Positions 21,420 through 31,225 are shown, counted from the stretch's first letter. The stretch is DNA of 33,241 bases from an uncultured Clostridia bacterium (GCA_944384515.1 CALWTU010000088.1:1-33241); one strand, 5' to 3'. A program made the numbers and translations. Notes: generated from the sequence alone by a model not told the origin.

Positions 21420-21662
21420 ATGGCAGTAAAAATCAGACTTAAGAGACTTGGTGCAAAGAAGGCTCCCTTCTATCGCGTTGTTGTAGCAGACGAGAGATCT
21501 CCCCGTGACGGAAAGTTTATCGAAGAGATCGGTTACTACAACCCCCTTACAAATCCTGCTGACATTAAAATAAACAAAGAGAAGGCTACAAAGTGGCTTA
21601 ACGATGGTGCTCAGCCTACTGAAACCGTTAGAACTCTTCTTAAAAAGAGCGAGATTATTTAA
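21420..21662 (+). CDS. rpsP: 30S ribosomal protein S16
   Basis: S16 is an early assembly protein of the 30S subunit. The 80-residue product shows [29 protein letters not shown] and IGYYNPL. The start is ATG 21420, with GGAGG 8 nt upstream; an in-frame TTG at 21405 overlaps the Shine-Dalgarno and is rejected. It lies 56 nt after ffh and 36 nt before khpA. Confidence 0.97.
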   Translation: MAVKIRLKRLGAKKAPFYRVVVADERSPRDGKFIEEIGYYNPLTNPADIKINKEKATKWLNDGAQPTETVRTLLKKSEII

Positions 21663-21698
21663 TTTCTTGAATATTTTAATCGGAAGGATTTTTCTGAT

Positions 21699-21932
21699 AT
21701 GGATCTTAAATTGATACTTACAGATATCGCCCGTGCAATTGTTGATAATCCTGAAGCGGTAGTTGTAACCGAGGTAGTTGACGGAGATAATGTTGAACTT
21801 ACTCTTACTGTTTCGGAAGAAGATACCGGAATGGTTATCGGAAGGCACGGTAAGATTGCAAAGGCTATAAGACAAATAATGAAAGCCGCTGCGAACACAT
21901 GCGGTAAGCATGTAACTGTAGAAATTAAATAA
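21699..21932 (+). CDS. khpA: KH-domain RNA-binding protein KhpA
   Basis: KhpA is a small RNA-binding protein that in other Firmicutes works with KhpB and affects cell size. The 77-residue product is a single type II KH domain with the GxxG loop IGRHGKIA (about residues 47-54). GGAAGGA precedes the ATG. In most Firmicutes rimM, trmD and rplS follow, but here a terminator comes directly after khpA, so the usual operon ends early. Confidence 0.95.
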   Translation: MDLKLILTDIARAIVDNPEAVVVTEVVDGDNVELTLTVSEEDTGMVIGRHGKIAKAIRQIMKAAANTCGKHVTVEIK

Positions 21933-21938
21933 AGCCTA

Positions 21939-21971
21939 ATCTCCGGGGAAATTATGCCCGGAGATATTTTT
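21939..21971 (+). terminator. Terminator of ylxM-ffh-rpsP-khpA
   Basis: ATCTCCGGG (21939-21947) pairs with CCCGGAGAT (21957-21965) over 9 bp, followed by ATTTTTAT. Confidence 0.9.
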
Positions 21972-22065
21972 ATATGTAGTGTAACTAAATTTGCAATAGT
22001 AAATATATATAAGTTGTACTAAAATTTTCCCCTCCGAAAAAAGAAAAGGCGCAAAGGAGACAACT

Positions 22066-23559
22066 ATGAAAAAATATATTATGGCATTAGACCAAGGAAC
22101 AACAAGTTCCCGTGCTATACTTTTTGACAAAAAAGGTAATATTGTAAGCATGGTTCAGCATGAATTCCCGCAGATTTTTCCGAGGGAAGGATGGGTTGAA
22201 CACGATCCCATGACAATTTGGTCAACGCAGATCAGCGTCGCAGCTGAAGCTGTATATAAAATAGGCGCAAAATGGAGCGAGATATACGGTATAGGAATCA
22301 CAAATCAACGAGAGACAACTATTGTCTGGAACAGAAATACGGGCATTCCGATATACAATGCCATTGTATGGCAATGCAGGAGAACCGCAGATTATTGCGA
22401 GAAGCTGATAAAGAGCGGCTATACACAGATGGTAAAAGGAAAGACAGGACTGCTCATTGACCCGTACTTTTCCGCAACAAAAATTAAATGGATACTCGAC
22501 AATGTCGAAGGTGCAAGAGAAATGGCTGAAAAAGGCGAGTTGTGCTTCGGAACTGTCGATAGTTGGCTTATTTGGAACTTAACTTCGGGCAGAGTGCATG
22601 CAACCGATTACAGCAATGCATCAAGAACTATGCTCTTTAACATCAAAACGCTGAGTTGGGACAATGATTTATTAAAGCTTTTTGATATTCCGAAATCAAT
22701 GCTTCCGGAAGTTCATCCCTCATCTTATATTTACGGATATACTGATAAAGTTGTCTTGGGTGCAGAGCTGCCGATTGGCGGAGTAGCCGGAGACCAGCAG
22801 GCTGCCTTGTTCGGCCAAGGCTGTTTTGATGTCGGAGATCTGAAAAACACATATGGGACAGGTGCGTTTTTGCTCATGAATACCGGAGACAAACCGCATT
22901 TTACAGAAGACGGACTGCTCACGACTATAGCATGGGGAATTGACAATACCGTAACATATGCAAACGAAGGCTCAATTTTCTCTTGCGGAGCCGCAATACA
23001 GTGGCTCAGAGACGGACTTAAACTGATTGAATCGGCGCAGGACAGTGAGTATTATGCAAAAAAAGTACCGGATAGCGGCGGAGTTATTGTTGTTCCCGCC
23101 TTTCAAGGTCTTGGCGCACCCTGGTGGGACCCTTATGCCAGAGGTTTGATAATCGGTCTGACAAGAGCTACAAGTAAATATCATATTATCAGGGCAACTC
23201 TCGAATCTCTTACATATCAGACAGCAGATGTTATAAGTCTTATGGAGAAAACGGCAAAAATCAAGATAAAAAATCTTAAAGTGGACGGCGGCGCAAGCTC
23301 TAACAATTTACTTCTTGAAATGCAGGCAAACATTTTAGGTGTTGATATAATAAGACCTGACTGTATAGAAACAACTGCGCTCGGTGCGGCATATATGTGC
23401 GCCCTTGCATTAGGTGTTTACGGTTCTGTTGAAGAAATTAAAAAAGAGATGAGCAAAGGACAGGTATTCTCCCCTACCGAAAATCAAGAGTGGCGAGAGA
23501 CAAAAATGAGAGTTTGGAGAAAAGCCGTAGAAAGAAGCCTTTTGTGGAAAGAAGATTAA
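22066..23559 (+). CDS. glpK: Glycerol kinase
   Basis: GlpK phosphorylates glycerol to sn-glycerol 3-phosphate with ATP. The 497-residue protein is a full-length FGGY kinase: [11 protein letters not shown] at the N-terminus, [10 protein letters not shown], the NTYGTGAF phosphate loop, [15 protein letters not shown] and [24 protein letters not shown] precedes the ATG. No glycerol facilitator or glycerol-3-phosphate dehydrogenase gene is adjacent, so it forms a single-gene unit. The 95 nt upstream are AT-rich with no convincing -35/-10 pair. A very strong terminator follows. Confidence 0.97.
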   Translation: MKKYIMALDQGTTSSRAILFDKKGNIVSMVQHEFPQIFPREGWVEHDPMTIWSTQISVAAEAVYKIGAKWSEIYGIGITNQRETTIVWNRNTGIPIYNAIVWQCRRTADYCEKLIKSGYTQMVKGKTGLLIDPYFSATKIKWILDNVEGAREMAEKGELCFGTVDSWLIWNLTSGRVHATDYSNASRTMLFNIKTLSWDNDLLKLFDIPKSMLPEVHPSSYIYGYTDKVVLGAELPIGGVAGDQQAALFGQGCFDVGDLKNTYGTGAFLLMNTGDKPHFTEDGLLTTIAWGIDNTVTYANEGSIFSCGAAIQWLRDGLKLIESAQDSEYYAKKVPDSGGVIVVPAFQGLGAPWWDPYARGLIIGLTRATSKYHIIRATLESLTYQTADVISLMEKTAKIKIKNLKVDGGASSNNLLLEMQANILGVDIIRPDCIETTALGAAYMCALALGVYGSVEEIKKEMSKGQVFSPTENQEWRETKMRVWRKAVERSLLWKED

Positions 23560-23596
23560 CTTGTTCTTTTTCGGTATTATTTTGATCTAATTAATA

Positions 23597-23637
23597 CAGC
23601 CGGTAAAACTTACAAAAAAGTTTTACCGGCTGATTTT
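23597..23637. terminator. Bidirectional terminator between glpK and rsmA
   Basis: A perfect 15-bp stem (23597-23611 with 23618-23632; arms CAGCCGGTAAAACTT and AAGTTTTACCGGCTG) with a 6-nt loop is followed by ATTTT on the plus strand. On the minus strand it begins 3 nt after the rsmA stop and is followed by TATTAATTAG. Confidence 0.88.
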
Positions 23638-24487
23638 ACGAGAGAGCGTCTGCAAGATTAATAAAATCAAGAGTGGAAAGTCTCTCACCTCTTATATTTT
23701 CTTCTTTTCCGATTAAAGCAAGCGCATCCTGCACCGCCTTTTTGTCAAGATGCGGAAGTTTTGAACACACAGCATTCAAAAGCGTTTTTCTCCTCATCTC
23801 AAAAGCAGCCCTTATCAGATCTCTGAACAGTTTCTCGTTTTTGGGAACCTTTGGAGGCTTGTCGTAAATATTGATTTTTACAACTGCACTGTCAACTTTG
23901 GGCGGAGGCATAAAACAACCGCTGCCGACCTTAAAGAGCTTCTGAATACTTCCGTAATACCCGAGCACTGCGGTTATCGCACCGTAATCACTGCTGCCGG
24001 GCTTTGCACATAACCTCTGTGCAACCTCATTTTGCACCATAACCGTAATAGACTTGAATTTTACATCCGACTCAAGCAGTTTCATCAAAATAGGTGTTGT
24101 TATGTAATACGGCAAGTTTGCGCAAACGCATACTTCTCTGTCCTCACTGTATTTTTCAACGAGCTCTTTTAAATCAATACTCATAACATCATCGTTAATA
24201 ACTGTGATGTTATCATACTCGCTTAAAGTTTTTTCAAGAATCGGTATCAAACCTTTATCAATTTCTACGGCAACAACTTTGCTGTATCTTGAAGCAAGTT
24301 CCTGAGTAAGACAGCCGATACCCGGTCCTATTTCAATAATAAGTGAATCTTTACTCTCTGCACAACTGTCAGCTATATCAGACGGAATCATAGGATTAAT
24401 AAGAAAATTCTGCCCGAATTCTTTACGAAAATTAATTCCCGCATCCTGCATTAAACTTTTTATAACCGAAAGATTGCATAAATTCAT
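23636..24487 (-). CDS. rsmA: 16S rRNA (adenine1518/1519-N6) dimethyltransferase
   Basis: RsmA (KsgA) dimethylates A1518 and A1519 of 16S rRNA late in 30S assembly. The protein has KEFGQNFL near the start, motif I EIGPGIGCLTQELA, the catalytic NLPYYITTP, and FMPPPKVDSAV in the C-terminal part. The start at 24487 (283 residues) is chosen because TTGGAG lies 5 nt upstream; a longer in-frame reading would run back through the tRNA-Thr promoter and into the tRNA and has no family similarity. It is divergent from the tRNA-Thr gene. Confidence 0.95.
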   Translation of the reverse strand: MNLCNLSVIKSLMQDAGINFRKEFGQNFLINPMIPSDIADSCAESKDSLIIEIGPGIGCLTQELASRYSKVVAVEIDKGLIPILEKTLSEYDNITVINDDVMSIDLKELVEKYSEDREVCVCANLPYYITTPILMKLLESDVKFKSITVMVQNEVAQRLCAKPGSSDYGAITAVLGYYGSIQKLFKVGSGCFMPPPKVDSAVVKINIYDKPPKVPKNEKLFRDLIRAAFEMRRKTLLNAVCSKLPHLDKKAVQDALALIGKEENIRGERLSTLDFINLADALS

Positions 24488-24515
24488 AAATACTCCAAAT
24501 AAACAATATTTTCTC

Positions 24516-24544
24516 TTGACAAACAGATAAAAAAATGATACAAT
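24516..24544 (+). promoter_or_regulatory. tRNA-Thr promoter
   Basis: TTGACA (24516-24521) and TACAAT (24539-24544) have a 17-nt spacer, 12 nt before the mature tRNA. The 15 bases around its -35 box (24512-24526) are identical to those of the ylxM-ffh promoter (19600-19614). Confidence 0.87.
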
Positions 24545-24556
24545 ATAAAGGCAGTT

Positions 24557-24632
24557 GCTGATGTGGCTCAGCAGGTAGAGCAGTTGATTCGTAATCAACA
24601 GGTCACCGGTTCGAATCCGGTCATCAGCTCCA
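24557..24632 (+). tRNA. tRNA-Thr (anticodon CGU)
   Basis: A complete 76-nt cloverleaf: acceptor GCTGATG with CATCAGC, D arm GCTC-AGCAGGTA-GAGC, anticodon stem GTTGA/TCAAC with loop TTCGTAA (anticodon CGT, reading ACG), T arm CCGG-TTCGAAT-CCGG, discriminator T and encoded CCA. It is a lone tRNA gene with its own promoter and terminator. Confidence 0.97.
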
Positions 24633-24665
24633 AGGCATACTTATGTATGCCTTTTTCTTTTTTTC
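24633..24665 (+). terminator. tRNA-Thr terminator
   Basis: AAGGCATAC (24632-24640) pairs with GTATGCCTT (24645-24653) around TTAT, followed by a T-rich tract. Confidence 0.92.
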
Positions 24666-24889
24666 TCATAAACAACAAATATTATACAATATTATCATAA
24701 AAAAATCAAGTCCGAATTATCGGTGGATTTTTGCCGTAATACATATATAACCTCAATGAGAGAAAACGGCAGATAAAGCCAACTGAAAAAGCTGCAAAAA
24801 ATTATTCAACAAAAAAGCATACCGACTGCAAATTTTATTTTATATTTTAACTGTGATTTTTACTGTTTTTATATTCTTAAAGATACAAA
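24666..24889. other. AT-rich intergenic stretch without recognisable features
   Basis: Between the tRNA terminator and the ATPase terminator I see no supported gene, no Shine-Dalgarno-led short frame and no clear RNA structure, only AT-rich sequence. Confidence 0.6.
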
Positions 24890-24923
24890 TAAAACAGGAG
24901 GAGCAAACCAAATGCGCTCCTCC
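24890..24923. terminator. Terminator of the Ca2+ ATPase gene
   Basis: GGAGGAGC (24897-24904) pairs with GCTCCTCC (24916-24923) over 8 bp with an 11-nt loop. The minus-strand tail is TGTTTTATTTG; the plus-strand tail GTCTTTTTT is also T-rich. Confidence 0.8.
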
Positions 24924-24930
24924 GTCTTTT

Positions 24931-27528
24931 TTATTTATGTGCACTTATTTTATAAAATACGCGGCGTACCAATTCAAAAGGAATTACAGATAAGGCAAGC
25001 AGTATTACTACCGCAAATTCCTTTATCGTTAAGGGCCTTGTTCTGAAAATATCGCCTCCGTAATATATCATTATACACTGAATTGTTGCAATAAGTCCCA
25101 TTATAACTATAAATGGTTTGTTTTTGCTTAAATTTGAAAACAGCCATACTCTCTCGCACCTTGCACCGAAACAATTAAATATACCCGCAAAAATAAACAA
25201 TGCATAAAATGCGGTCATAAAATAAATATCGTTGCTTTCAAACCTGAATAATCTGTAAAAGAAGTCCAACTTCAAAAACATGATGCATAAAAAGAGAGTA
25301 TATCCGCCGGTGAATATTATTTGATTTAACATCTCTTTATTCAGAATGGGTTCTCTTCTCTTTTTAGGTTTCTCTTTCATGTAATATTCAAGCGCACTCT
25401 CGCCTGCAAATGCAAGTCCGCCGAGGGTATCCATGATAATATTTACCCATAGCATTTGAACTATTGTAATCGGGCTGTCTATTCCCAAAAACTGACCGAA
25501 CAAGGAAACACCGCACGCACAAAGGTTCATCATCAACTGAAAAACAATAAATTTTCTGATAGATTTAAAAATGGTTCTGCCGTAGAGTATCGTTCTGTTT
25601 ATTGCGTGAAAACTGTTATCAAGGATAACAATATCTCCTGCCCCCTTTGCAATATCAGATCCGTTACCCATTGCAAATCCAACATCCGAAAGCTTAAGGG
25701 ACGGAGCGTCGTTTATTCCGTCTCCCGTCATTCCTACAACAAGCTCCAACTCCTGTGAGAGCCGCACAAGTCTTGATTTATCCTGAGGCAACGCCCTTGC
25801 GAGAATTCTTATTCTCGGAATAATTTTTTTCACCTCATCGTCAGACATTTTCGACAGTGTCTCAGAGGTCAGAATTATCTCGTTTTGGCTGCCGCTTAAA
25901 ATTCCGCACTCCTTGGCAATTGCAGTTGCGGTCTCTATTCCGTCACCCGTCATCATAACAACTTGTACCCCGGCATTTTTCACGCCGAGTACAGAGTCAC
26001 GCACGCCTGCTCTGATTCTGTCTTTTAAAACTATAAGGGCTACAATAACCGTTTTTCCCAAACTTTTATATGCCATGGCGATAACGCGGTTTTTATGCTT
26101 TGCTTCCTTAGAGTACTCGTTAAACCAAAAGTCTCGGTCAATTTTTGTAACGGAGCCGTTTTCATCAAGCTCCGAGTCCGCAATTGAAATCAGCAAATCA
26201 GGCGCCCCCTTAATCATAACAGTACCGTCATCAAGTGTTATGTTTGAGTATTTAAGTTTACTGCTGAAAGGAGTTTTATCCTTTATTTTTGCACTCGGCA
26301 ACTTCTCTTTTGCAAAAAATGAATATATTGCTCTGTCTGTGCTGTTTCCGCCTTCAATTTTATTTTGATCCCCAGTCACATTCGTGTTGTATCTGGCATT
26401 TAAAAGCAACTGCTCATATGTAATTTTTGTCTTTTTAAGAGATGTCAAACTTTTATGTACATAATTTTTTGTGATAATCTTATCACACTCCATTTTTCCG
26501 GATGTAATGGTTCCGGTTTTATCGGTAAAAAGTATATTCATTGAGCCGGCAGTCTCAATTCCCACAAGCTTTTTCACCAAAACCCCGTCTCGCAGCATTT
26601 TTTTCATATTCGCCGACAGCACAACTGTTATCATCATAGGCAACCCCTCCGGCGCCGCTACAACTATAACCGTTATAACTAATGTAAGTGTATGCGTAAG
26701 AACACCGAGTAAAAATCTGAAATCTTTAACCGACGCAATAATGTTAGGTAAATAAAAATTATTATCAACAATAAGGGTATTAAAGAGATATGTTACAGAA
26801 ACGATTGCAGCCATAATATAACCGATTTTACTGATATCTGAGGCTAATTTATTTAAGCGAAGTTTCAGAGGACTTTCACGGGTTTGAGTCTGTACATCCT
26901 TTGCAACCATTCCGTAATAGGTTTGCGCACCGACTTTAGAAATTTTTATATAACACTCTCCGTGTGTCACTACTGTTCCACGATAAACTCTCCCTGTATC
27001 ATCAAGTTTCCACTGCTTTTGGGAGTTTTGAACATACGCTTTTCTGACCTCGCGGCTCTCACCGTTCAGCGCAGACTGATCAACTTTTATTTCTCCGTAT
27101 ATCACCTCGCCGTCTGCACAAACAATGTCTCCCTCCGCCAAAAAAACAATATCTCCGACAACGATGTCGCAGCTTTTTATCTCTCTGAGGTTTCCGTCTC
27201 GCAGTACTCTGCACTTTGTCTCAAGACTCGCCGTTTGCATTTTTGAAAAGGCTTTTTCACTGCCCCATTCGGACAATGTCGAAACAACCGTCGCAATCAA
27301 AATTGCACTGACAATTCCAAATACTTCAAAATAGTTACAGTTTCCAAATGTAACCGCAACCTGTATAACCAAGGCAATAATCAGAACTTTAATAATCGGG
27401 TCATTAAGGTTCTCAACAAACTTTCCGAAAAATCCTTTGCTTTTTTCCCGATATAAACTGTTATCGCCGTGCTTTTTTCTCGACTCTTCTACCTCTTGGG
27501 AATTCAATCCTTTTAATTTATTATTCAT
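24931..27528 (-). CDS. PMCA-type Ca2+-transporting P-type ATPase
   Basis: A P2-type ATPase that should export Ca2+ across the cytoplasmic membrane using ATP. The 865-residue protein has the cation ATPase N-domain, two N-terminal helices (about 47-60 and 68-86), the actuator motif NGES (155-158, where TGES is more usual), the M4 PEGLP (293-297), the phosphorylation site DKTGT (336-340), the hinge MTGDGINDAP and M6 NIIMDTLGGLAFA. PEGLP in M4 and the Asn/Asp pair in M6 supply the single Ca2+ site characteristic of plasma-membrane type pumps. AAAGG precedes the ATG. It is monocistronic, and the nearest promoter-like pair upstream (27589-27559) has a long 19-nt spacer and is weak. Confidence 0.92.
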   Translation of the reverse strand: MNNKLKGLNSQEVEESRKKHGDNSLYREKSKGFFGKFVENLNDPIIKVLIIALVIQVAVTFGNCNYFEVFGIVSAILIATVVSTLSEWGSEKAFSKMQTASLETKCRVLRDGNLREIKSCDIVVGDIVFLAEGDIVCADGEVIYGEIKVDQSALNGESREVRKAYVQNSQKQWKLDDTGRVYRGTVVTHGECYIKISKVGAQTYYGMVAKDVQTQTRESPLKLRLNKLASDISKIGYIMAAIVSVTYLFNTLIVDNNFYLPNIIASVKDFRFLLGVLTHTLTLVITVIVVAAPEGLPMMITVVLSANMKKMLRDGVLVKKLVGIETAGSMNILFTDKTGTITSGKMECDKIITKNYVHKSLTSLKKTKITYEQLLLNARYNTNVTGDQNKIEGGNSTDRAIYSFFAKEKLPSAKIKDKTPFSSKLKYSNITLDDGTVMIKGAPDLLISIADSELDENGSVTKIDRDFWFNEYSKEAKHKNRVIAMAYKSLGKTVIVALIVLKDRIRAGVRDSVLGVKNAGVQVVMMTGDGIETATAIAKECGILSGSQNEIILTSETLSKMSDDEVKKIIPRIRILARALPQDKSRLVRLSQELELVVGMTGDGINDAPSLKLSDVGFAMGNGSDIAKGAGDIVILDNSFHAINRTILYGRTIFKSIRKFIVFQLMMNLCACGVSLFGQFLGIDSPITIVQMLWVNIIMDTLGGLAFAGESALEYYMKEKPKKRREPILNKEMLNQIIFTGGYTLFLCIMFLKLDFFYRLFRFESNDIYFMTAFYALFIFAGIFNCFGARCERVWLFSNLSKNKPFIVIMGLIATIQCIMIYYGGDIFRTRPLTIKEFAVVILLALSVIPFELVRRVFYKISAHK

Positions 27529-27611
27529 ATCTCTTACCTTTCAAATTCTTTATGTTAAAATATATGAAGATAAAAAATACGATATTCAAGTTTTATGGAA
27601 AGAATACTTTA

Positions 27612-27655
27612 AAAAAGAAAAGTGCTGCGGGTGCAAAATGCACCGCAACACTTTT
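27612..27655 (-). terminator. 6S RNA terminator
   Basis: A GC-rich hairpin (27619-27635 with 27639-27655, one mismatch and one bulged G, loop of about 3 nt) is followed on the minus strand by TTTTCTTTTTT. Confidence 0.85.
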
Positions 27656-27661
27656 ATAAAC

Positions 27662-27860
27662 CCCGCGAAGCCGTGTAAGGCAATTTTTAACCCTGTTTGT
27701 ACAGGTGGGTGTTCTCTCCGATACTTTGCGCTTCCAACATCCGTTTGAGGAGGGTTATAAAACAGCTCCTGACGGGAGGCCTGCATCCCATACCGGAAGT
27801 CCAAACTCCCTTTATATATGCGTAGGTCCAAATATCACAATATCACGCACCACGCAGGAA
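27662..27860 (-). ncRNA. ssrS: 6S RNA
   Basis: The gap between the DUF1292 gene and the ATPase gene holds a minus-strand RNA of about 200 nt. Its ends pair: CCTGCG (27858-27853) with CGCGGG (27667-27662), extended inward by GTG/CAC, as in the terminal stem of 6S RNA. Near the 3' side it has CACCTGTACAAACAGGGTT, which corresponds to the CACCUUGAACCAAGGGUU element of Escherichia coli 6S. Purine-rich and A/U-rich strands in the middle can form the large bubble that mimics an open promoter and binds RNA polymerase holoenzyme. A strong terminator follows directly. The exact 5' end is uncertain, and no clear promoter separates it from the DUF1292 gene, so it may be processed from a longer transcript. 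Confidence 0.8.
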
Positions 27861-27882
27861 GAATGTTTGAAATCAAAGTTAA

Positions 27883-28194
27883 TTATTCTTCATCGTAATC
27901 AACTTCATTAAAGAACAAATCATTAAAGAAGTCTTCAGCCTTGTCAAACTCATCGTCATCGTCAATACTTTCGAGAATAATATCCTCTCCGTCCTCCTTG
28001 ACTCTGAGGATAACATATTCGTCACTATCTTCATCAGCAGGTTCAAGGGCATAGTACAGATTGTCGTCAATCTCGCCTCTTGCAAGAAGGACAAAATCCA
28101 TCTCTTCTCCTGTCTCCTCATCTGTTAAAGTGAACACGGGAGCTTCTTCAAAATCTTCCTGTTCATTTTCGTTATTATCAACATTGTAACTCAT
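27883..28194 (-). CDS. DUF1292 (YrzB-like) acidic protein
   Basis: A very acidic protein of 103 residues. The core FTLTDEETGEEMDFVLLARGEIDDNLYYAL, with DEYVILRVKED after it, matches DUF1292 proteins, which are widespread in Firmicutes and often found near ruvX (yqgF) and alaS. Function is unknown. The start is ATG 28194, with GGAG 8 nt upstream; a GTG at 28203 touches the Shine-Dalgarno and is rejected. It has a strong promoter (28245-28274) and is followed 22 nt later by 6S RNA. Confidence 0.88.
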   Translation of the reverse strand: MSYNVDNNENEQEDFEEAPVFTLTDEETGEEMDFVLLARGEIDDNLYYALEPADEDSDEYVILRVKEDGEDIILESIDDDDEFDKAEDFFNDLFFNEVDYDEE

Positions 28195-28244
28195 ATCGCG
28201 CACTCCATGTTAATTTAATATTAGTATCATACTCTTCGTGTATT

Positions 28245-28274
28245 ATTATACACTAAACAGATACTGATTGTCAA
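28245..28274 (-). promoter_or_regulatory. Promoter of the DUF1292 gene and probably 6S RNA
   Basis: TTGACA (28274-28269) and TATAAT (28250-28245) are separated by 18 nt on the minus strand. The -10 box lies inside the inverted repeat GTGTA-TAATAA-TACAC. Confidence 0.82.
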
Positions 28275-28279
28275 GATGC

Positions 28280-29404
28280 TTAAATTAATTCCGAAAGTAC
28301 TGCAAGACTTATATAAAAACCTTTATCCGTAAAATAAATTCTGTCATTATTCTTACACATAAAACCGTTTTTTATGTACCCGTTTATCAAATCTTTATTT
28401 TTAAGATAAAAATCTTTTCCGAACAGCCTCTTATATTCACTAAGAGAAATTCCCTCTTTAAGTCTCAGCCCAAGCATTATATATTCGCGTGCAAGTTCCG
28501 CAAGATCAATTTGCTCAATGTCCCTTCGATGTTCACGTAAATCAGCTACATAATCATTCATATTGGCAGTATTGGTGTACCGCACGCCCTCAAAAAATGA
28601 GGAGGCGGACAGCCCTACTCCGATATAATCTTGCAGTTTCCAATATTTAAGATTATGCCTTGAAGTGTAACCGTCTTTTGCATAGTTTGAAATCTCATAA
28701 CGCGAGTAACCGTTTTGCCTTAAAAAAGAAGTGAGAAAATCATACATTGAAATCTCTTCATCTTCCGACGGAAGAATTAAATTTTTATCTTCATAAAACG
28801 GAGTTCCTTCTTCAATTATGAGACTGTATGCGGAAATATGCTCAACTCCCAAAGATACAACCGTCTTCACTGTTTCCACAAAAGAACTAAGTGTCTGTTC
28901 GGGAATACCATACATTATATCGACATTTATATTCTTTATTCCGAGTCTGCGAGCAAGCCTCAGCGACTCCGAAAAATCAGAATAATTATGAATTCTGCCT
29001 AAGATTAACCTTTCATTTTCGTGAATGGTCTGCATTCCTATACTAAGCCTGTTAACCCCGGAGTTTATAAATGAAGACAGGTTGTCCTCATTTAAGGTTT
29101 TGGGGTTAGCTTCAAGTGTAATCTCCGCGTCTGGGTCGACCTCAAAAGTATCTCTTATCGCACTCATGATACTTTTAAACTGATTTTTCTCTAAAAGCGA
29201 TGGAGTACCTCCGCCGAAAAACACCGTATCGACAGAAATCTTTTTCTCTCTTTTGTACGAAAAGATCTCATTTATCAGAGCATCAACATACCTTTGCCGT
29301 ACAACATTATCAAGCCCGGCAAATGAACAAAAATCACAGTAATTGCATTTTTTCAGGCAAAACGGAATATGAATATAAATCCCGGTTTTATCAGTTTTCA
29401 TCAT
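28280..29404 (-). CDS. hemW: Radical SAM heme chaperone HemW
   Basis: HemW, long annotated as oxygen-independent coproporphyrinogen III oxidase, is a radical SAM protein thought to deliver heme. The 374-residue protein has the 4Fe-4S motif [10 protein letters not shown] (CxxxCxxC, about residues 16-25), [10 protein letters not shown], the GMQT segment and [14 protein letters not shown]. The C-terminal HemN-like domain is complete. The Cys that follows at CDFC is the HemW-type arrangement. Its ATG overlaps the last codons of lepA by 14 nt, the common Firmicutes order lepA-hemW, so translation is probably coupled. The Shine-Dalgarno is weak. Confidence 0.94.
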   Translation of the reverse strand: MMKTDKTGIYIHIPFCLKKCNYCDFCSFAGLDNVVRQRYVDALINEIFSYKREKKISVDTVFFGGGTPSLLEKNQFKSIMSAIRDTFEVDPDAEITLEANPKTLNEDNLSSFINSGVNRLSIGMQTIHENERLILGRIHNYSDFSESLRLARRLGIKNINVDIMYGIPEQTLSSFVETVKTVVSLGVEHISAYSLIIEEGTPFYEDKNLILPSEDEEISMYDFLTSFLRQNGYSRYEISNYAKDGYTSRHNLKYWKLQDYIGVGLSASSFFEGVRYTNTANMNDYVADLREHRRDIEQIDLAELAREYIMLGLRLKEGISLSEYKRLFGKDFYLKNKDLINGYIKNGFMCKNNDRIYFTDKGFYISLAVLSELI

Positions 29405-31205
29405 TAAGTCGCAGAACCGCCATAAACGCCTCGGGTGTAACCTCTACACTGCCGAGCTTACGCATCTTCTTTTTACCCTCTTTCTGCTTTTCAAGAAGTT
29501 TCTTCTTTCTTGTAATATCTCCGCCGTAACACTTTGCAAGGACATCTTTGCGCATGGCTTTAACTGTCTCTCTTGCAATGATCTTTGAACCGATTGCAGC
29601 CTGAATGGGAATTTCAAACAACTGTCGCGGAATGTTTTCTTTAAGTTTTTCCGCTATTTTTCTTGCCCTCGCATACGCACGATCCTCAAATACAATAAAT
29701 GAAAGCGCGTCAACCGTCTCACCGTTAAGCATAAAATCAAGTTTTACAAGCTTTGACTGCTTATATCCTTTGAGGTCATAATCGAGTGAGGCATATCCCT
29801 TTGTACGGCTCTTCAAAGCATCAAAGAAATCATAGATAATCTCATTAAGAGGAAGCTCGTAATGAAGCTCCGCTCTCTCTGTATCAAGATACTTCATATC
29901 TATAAATATTCCGCGCCTGTCCTGGCAAAGCTCCATAATTCCGCCGATATAATCGGTCGGAGTAATAATAGAAGCTTTCATAATAGGCTCATACGCAGTC
30001 ATGATCTCATCGGCCTGAGGAAATTTTGAGGGGTTATCAATCATTATTGTCTCGCCGTTTTTAAGATCTATTTTATAGATAACGGACGGCGCTGTTGTAA
30101 TCAAGTCAAGGTTAAACTCTCTCTCAAGTCTCTCCTCAATAATCTCCATATGCAAAAGTCCGAGAAATCCGCAGCGGAAACCAAATCCGAGTGCAATCGA
30201 TGTTTCTGGCTCAAAAACAAGAGAGGCATCATTGAGCCTGAGTTTTTCGAGTGCGTCTCTCAAATCCCCGTATCTTGCTCCGTCAGCGGGATATATTCCC
30301 GAATAAACCATTGGGTGAACATCTCGAAATCCCGGCAAAGGTGAATCTGCGCCGTTCTCGACGGTTGTGACCGTATCTCCGACTTTTGTATCCGAGACAG
30401 TCTTTATGGAGGCGGTTATGTAACCTACCTCTCCTGCTGTAAGTTCACTGCATTTTTGAAGTCCGAAGGGCTGCATAGTTCCAACCTCGACAACCTCAAA
30501 ATTACTTCCCACAGCCATAAGTTTAATTTTGTCACCTGCTTTAATCTTTCCGTCAAACACACGGATATATACAACAACTCCGAGATACGCATCATAATGC
30601 GAATCAAAAATCAAAGCTTTAAGCGGTTTTGACTCGTCTCCTTCAGGACAAGGAATTTCCGTTATTATCTTTTCAAGCACATCTTCGATGTTTATGCCGT
30701 TTTTGGCGGATATTGCCGGGCAGTTCTCTGCCGGTATTCCTATGATATCCTCAATTTCCTGACGCGTTCCCTCAATGTCGGACGATGCTAAGTCAATCTT
30801 GTTTATTACAGGGAGTATCTCCAGATTATTGTCTATGGCGAGATATGCGTTTGCAAGAGTCTGAGCCTCAACTCCCTGCGTTGCGTCAACAACAAGCAAC
30901 GCTCCTTCACAGGCTTGCAAAGAACGGGACACCTCATACCCGAAGTCTACATGGCCGGGAGTGTCAATGAGGTTAAATTCGTACTTTTCGCCGTTCTTTG
31001 CAGTATAATCAAGTTTAACTGCTCTTGCCTTGATGGTAATTCCTCTTTCCCTCTCAAGGTCCATATTGTCAAGAATCTGCTCTTCCATATCCCTTATGGC
31101 AACGGTCCTTGTCTTCTCAAGTAATCTGTCAGCCAAAGTAGATTTACCATGATCAATATGAGCAATAATAGAAAAATTTCTTATATGTTTTTGTTTGTCT
31201 GTCAC
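29391..31205 (-). CDS. lepA: Elongation factor 4 (LepA)
   Basis: LepA is a ribosome-dependent GTPase proposed to help stalled ribosomes or 30S biogenesis. The 604-residue protein has the full length: [15 protein letters not shown] (G1), [12 protein letters not shown] (G2 region), DTPGHVDF (G3) and NKIDL (G4), then the EF-G-like domains and the C-terminal LepA domain with [15 protein letters not shown]. The start is GTG (31205), with AGGGG 10 nt upstream. It lies 20 nt after the phosphoglucomutase gene and overlaps hemW. Confidence 0.97.
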   Translation of the reverse strand: MTDKQKHIRNFSIIAHIDHGKSTLADRLLEKTRTVAIRDMEEQILDNMDLERERGITIKARAVKLDYTAKNGEKYEFNLIDTPGHVDFGYEVSRSLQACEGALLVVDATQGVEAQTLANAYLAIDNNLEILPVINKIDLASSDIEGTRQEIEDIIGIPAENCPAISAKNGINIEDVLEKIITEIPCPEGDESKPLKALIFDSHYDAYLGVVVYIRVFDGKIKAGDKIKLMAVGSNFEVVEVGTMQPFGLQKCSELTAGEVGYITASIKTVSDTKVGDTVTTVENGADSPLPGFRDVHPMVYSGIYPADGARYGDLRDALEKLRLNDASLVFEPETSIALGFGFRCGFLGLLHMEIIEERLEREFNLDLITTAPSVIYKIDLKNGETIMIDNPSKFPQADEIMTAYEPIMKASIITPTDYIGGIMELCQDRRGIFIDMKYLDTERAELHYELPLNEIIYDFFDALKSRTKGYASLDYDLKGYKQSKLVKLDFMLNGETVDALSFIVFEDRAYARARKIAEKLKENIPRQLFEIPIQAAIGSKIIARETVKAMRKDVLAKCYGGDITRKKKLLEKQKEGKKKMRKLGSVEVTPEAFMAVLRLNDEN

Positions 31206-31225
31206 CTTAATTTTCCCCTGGGATT

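Noticed and set aside
24488..24598. N-terminal extension of rsmA by 37 codons
   Set aside because: The extension runs through the tRNA-Thr promoter and part of the tRNA, and a good Shine-Dalgarno supports the internal ATG at 24487.
27437..27831. Open frames on both strands across the DUF1292-ATPase gap
   Set aside because: They overlap the 6S RNA and its terminator, lack Shine-Dalgarno sites and have no recognisable domains.
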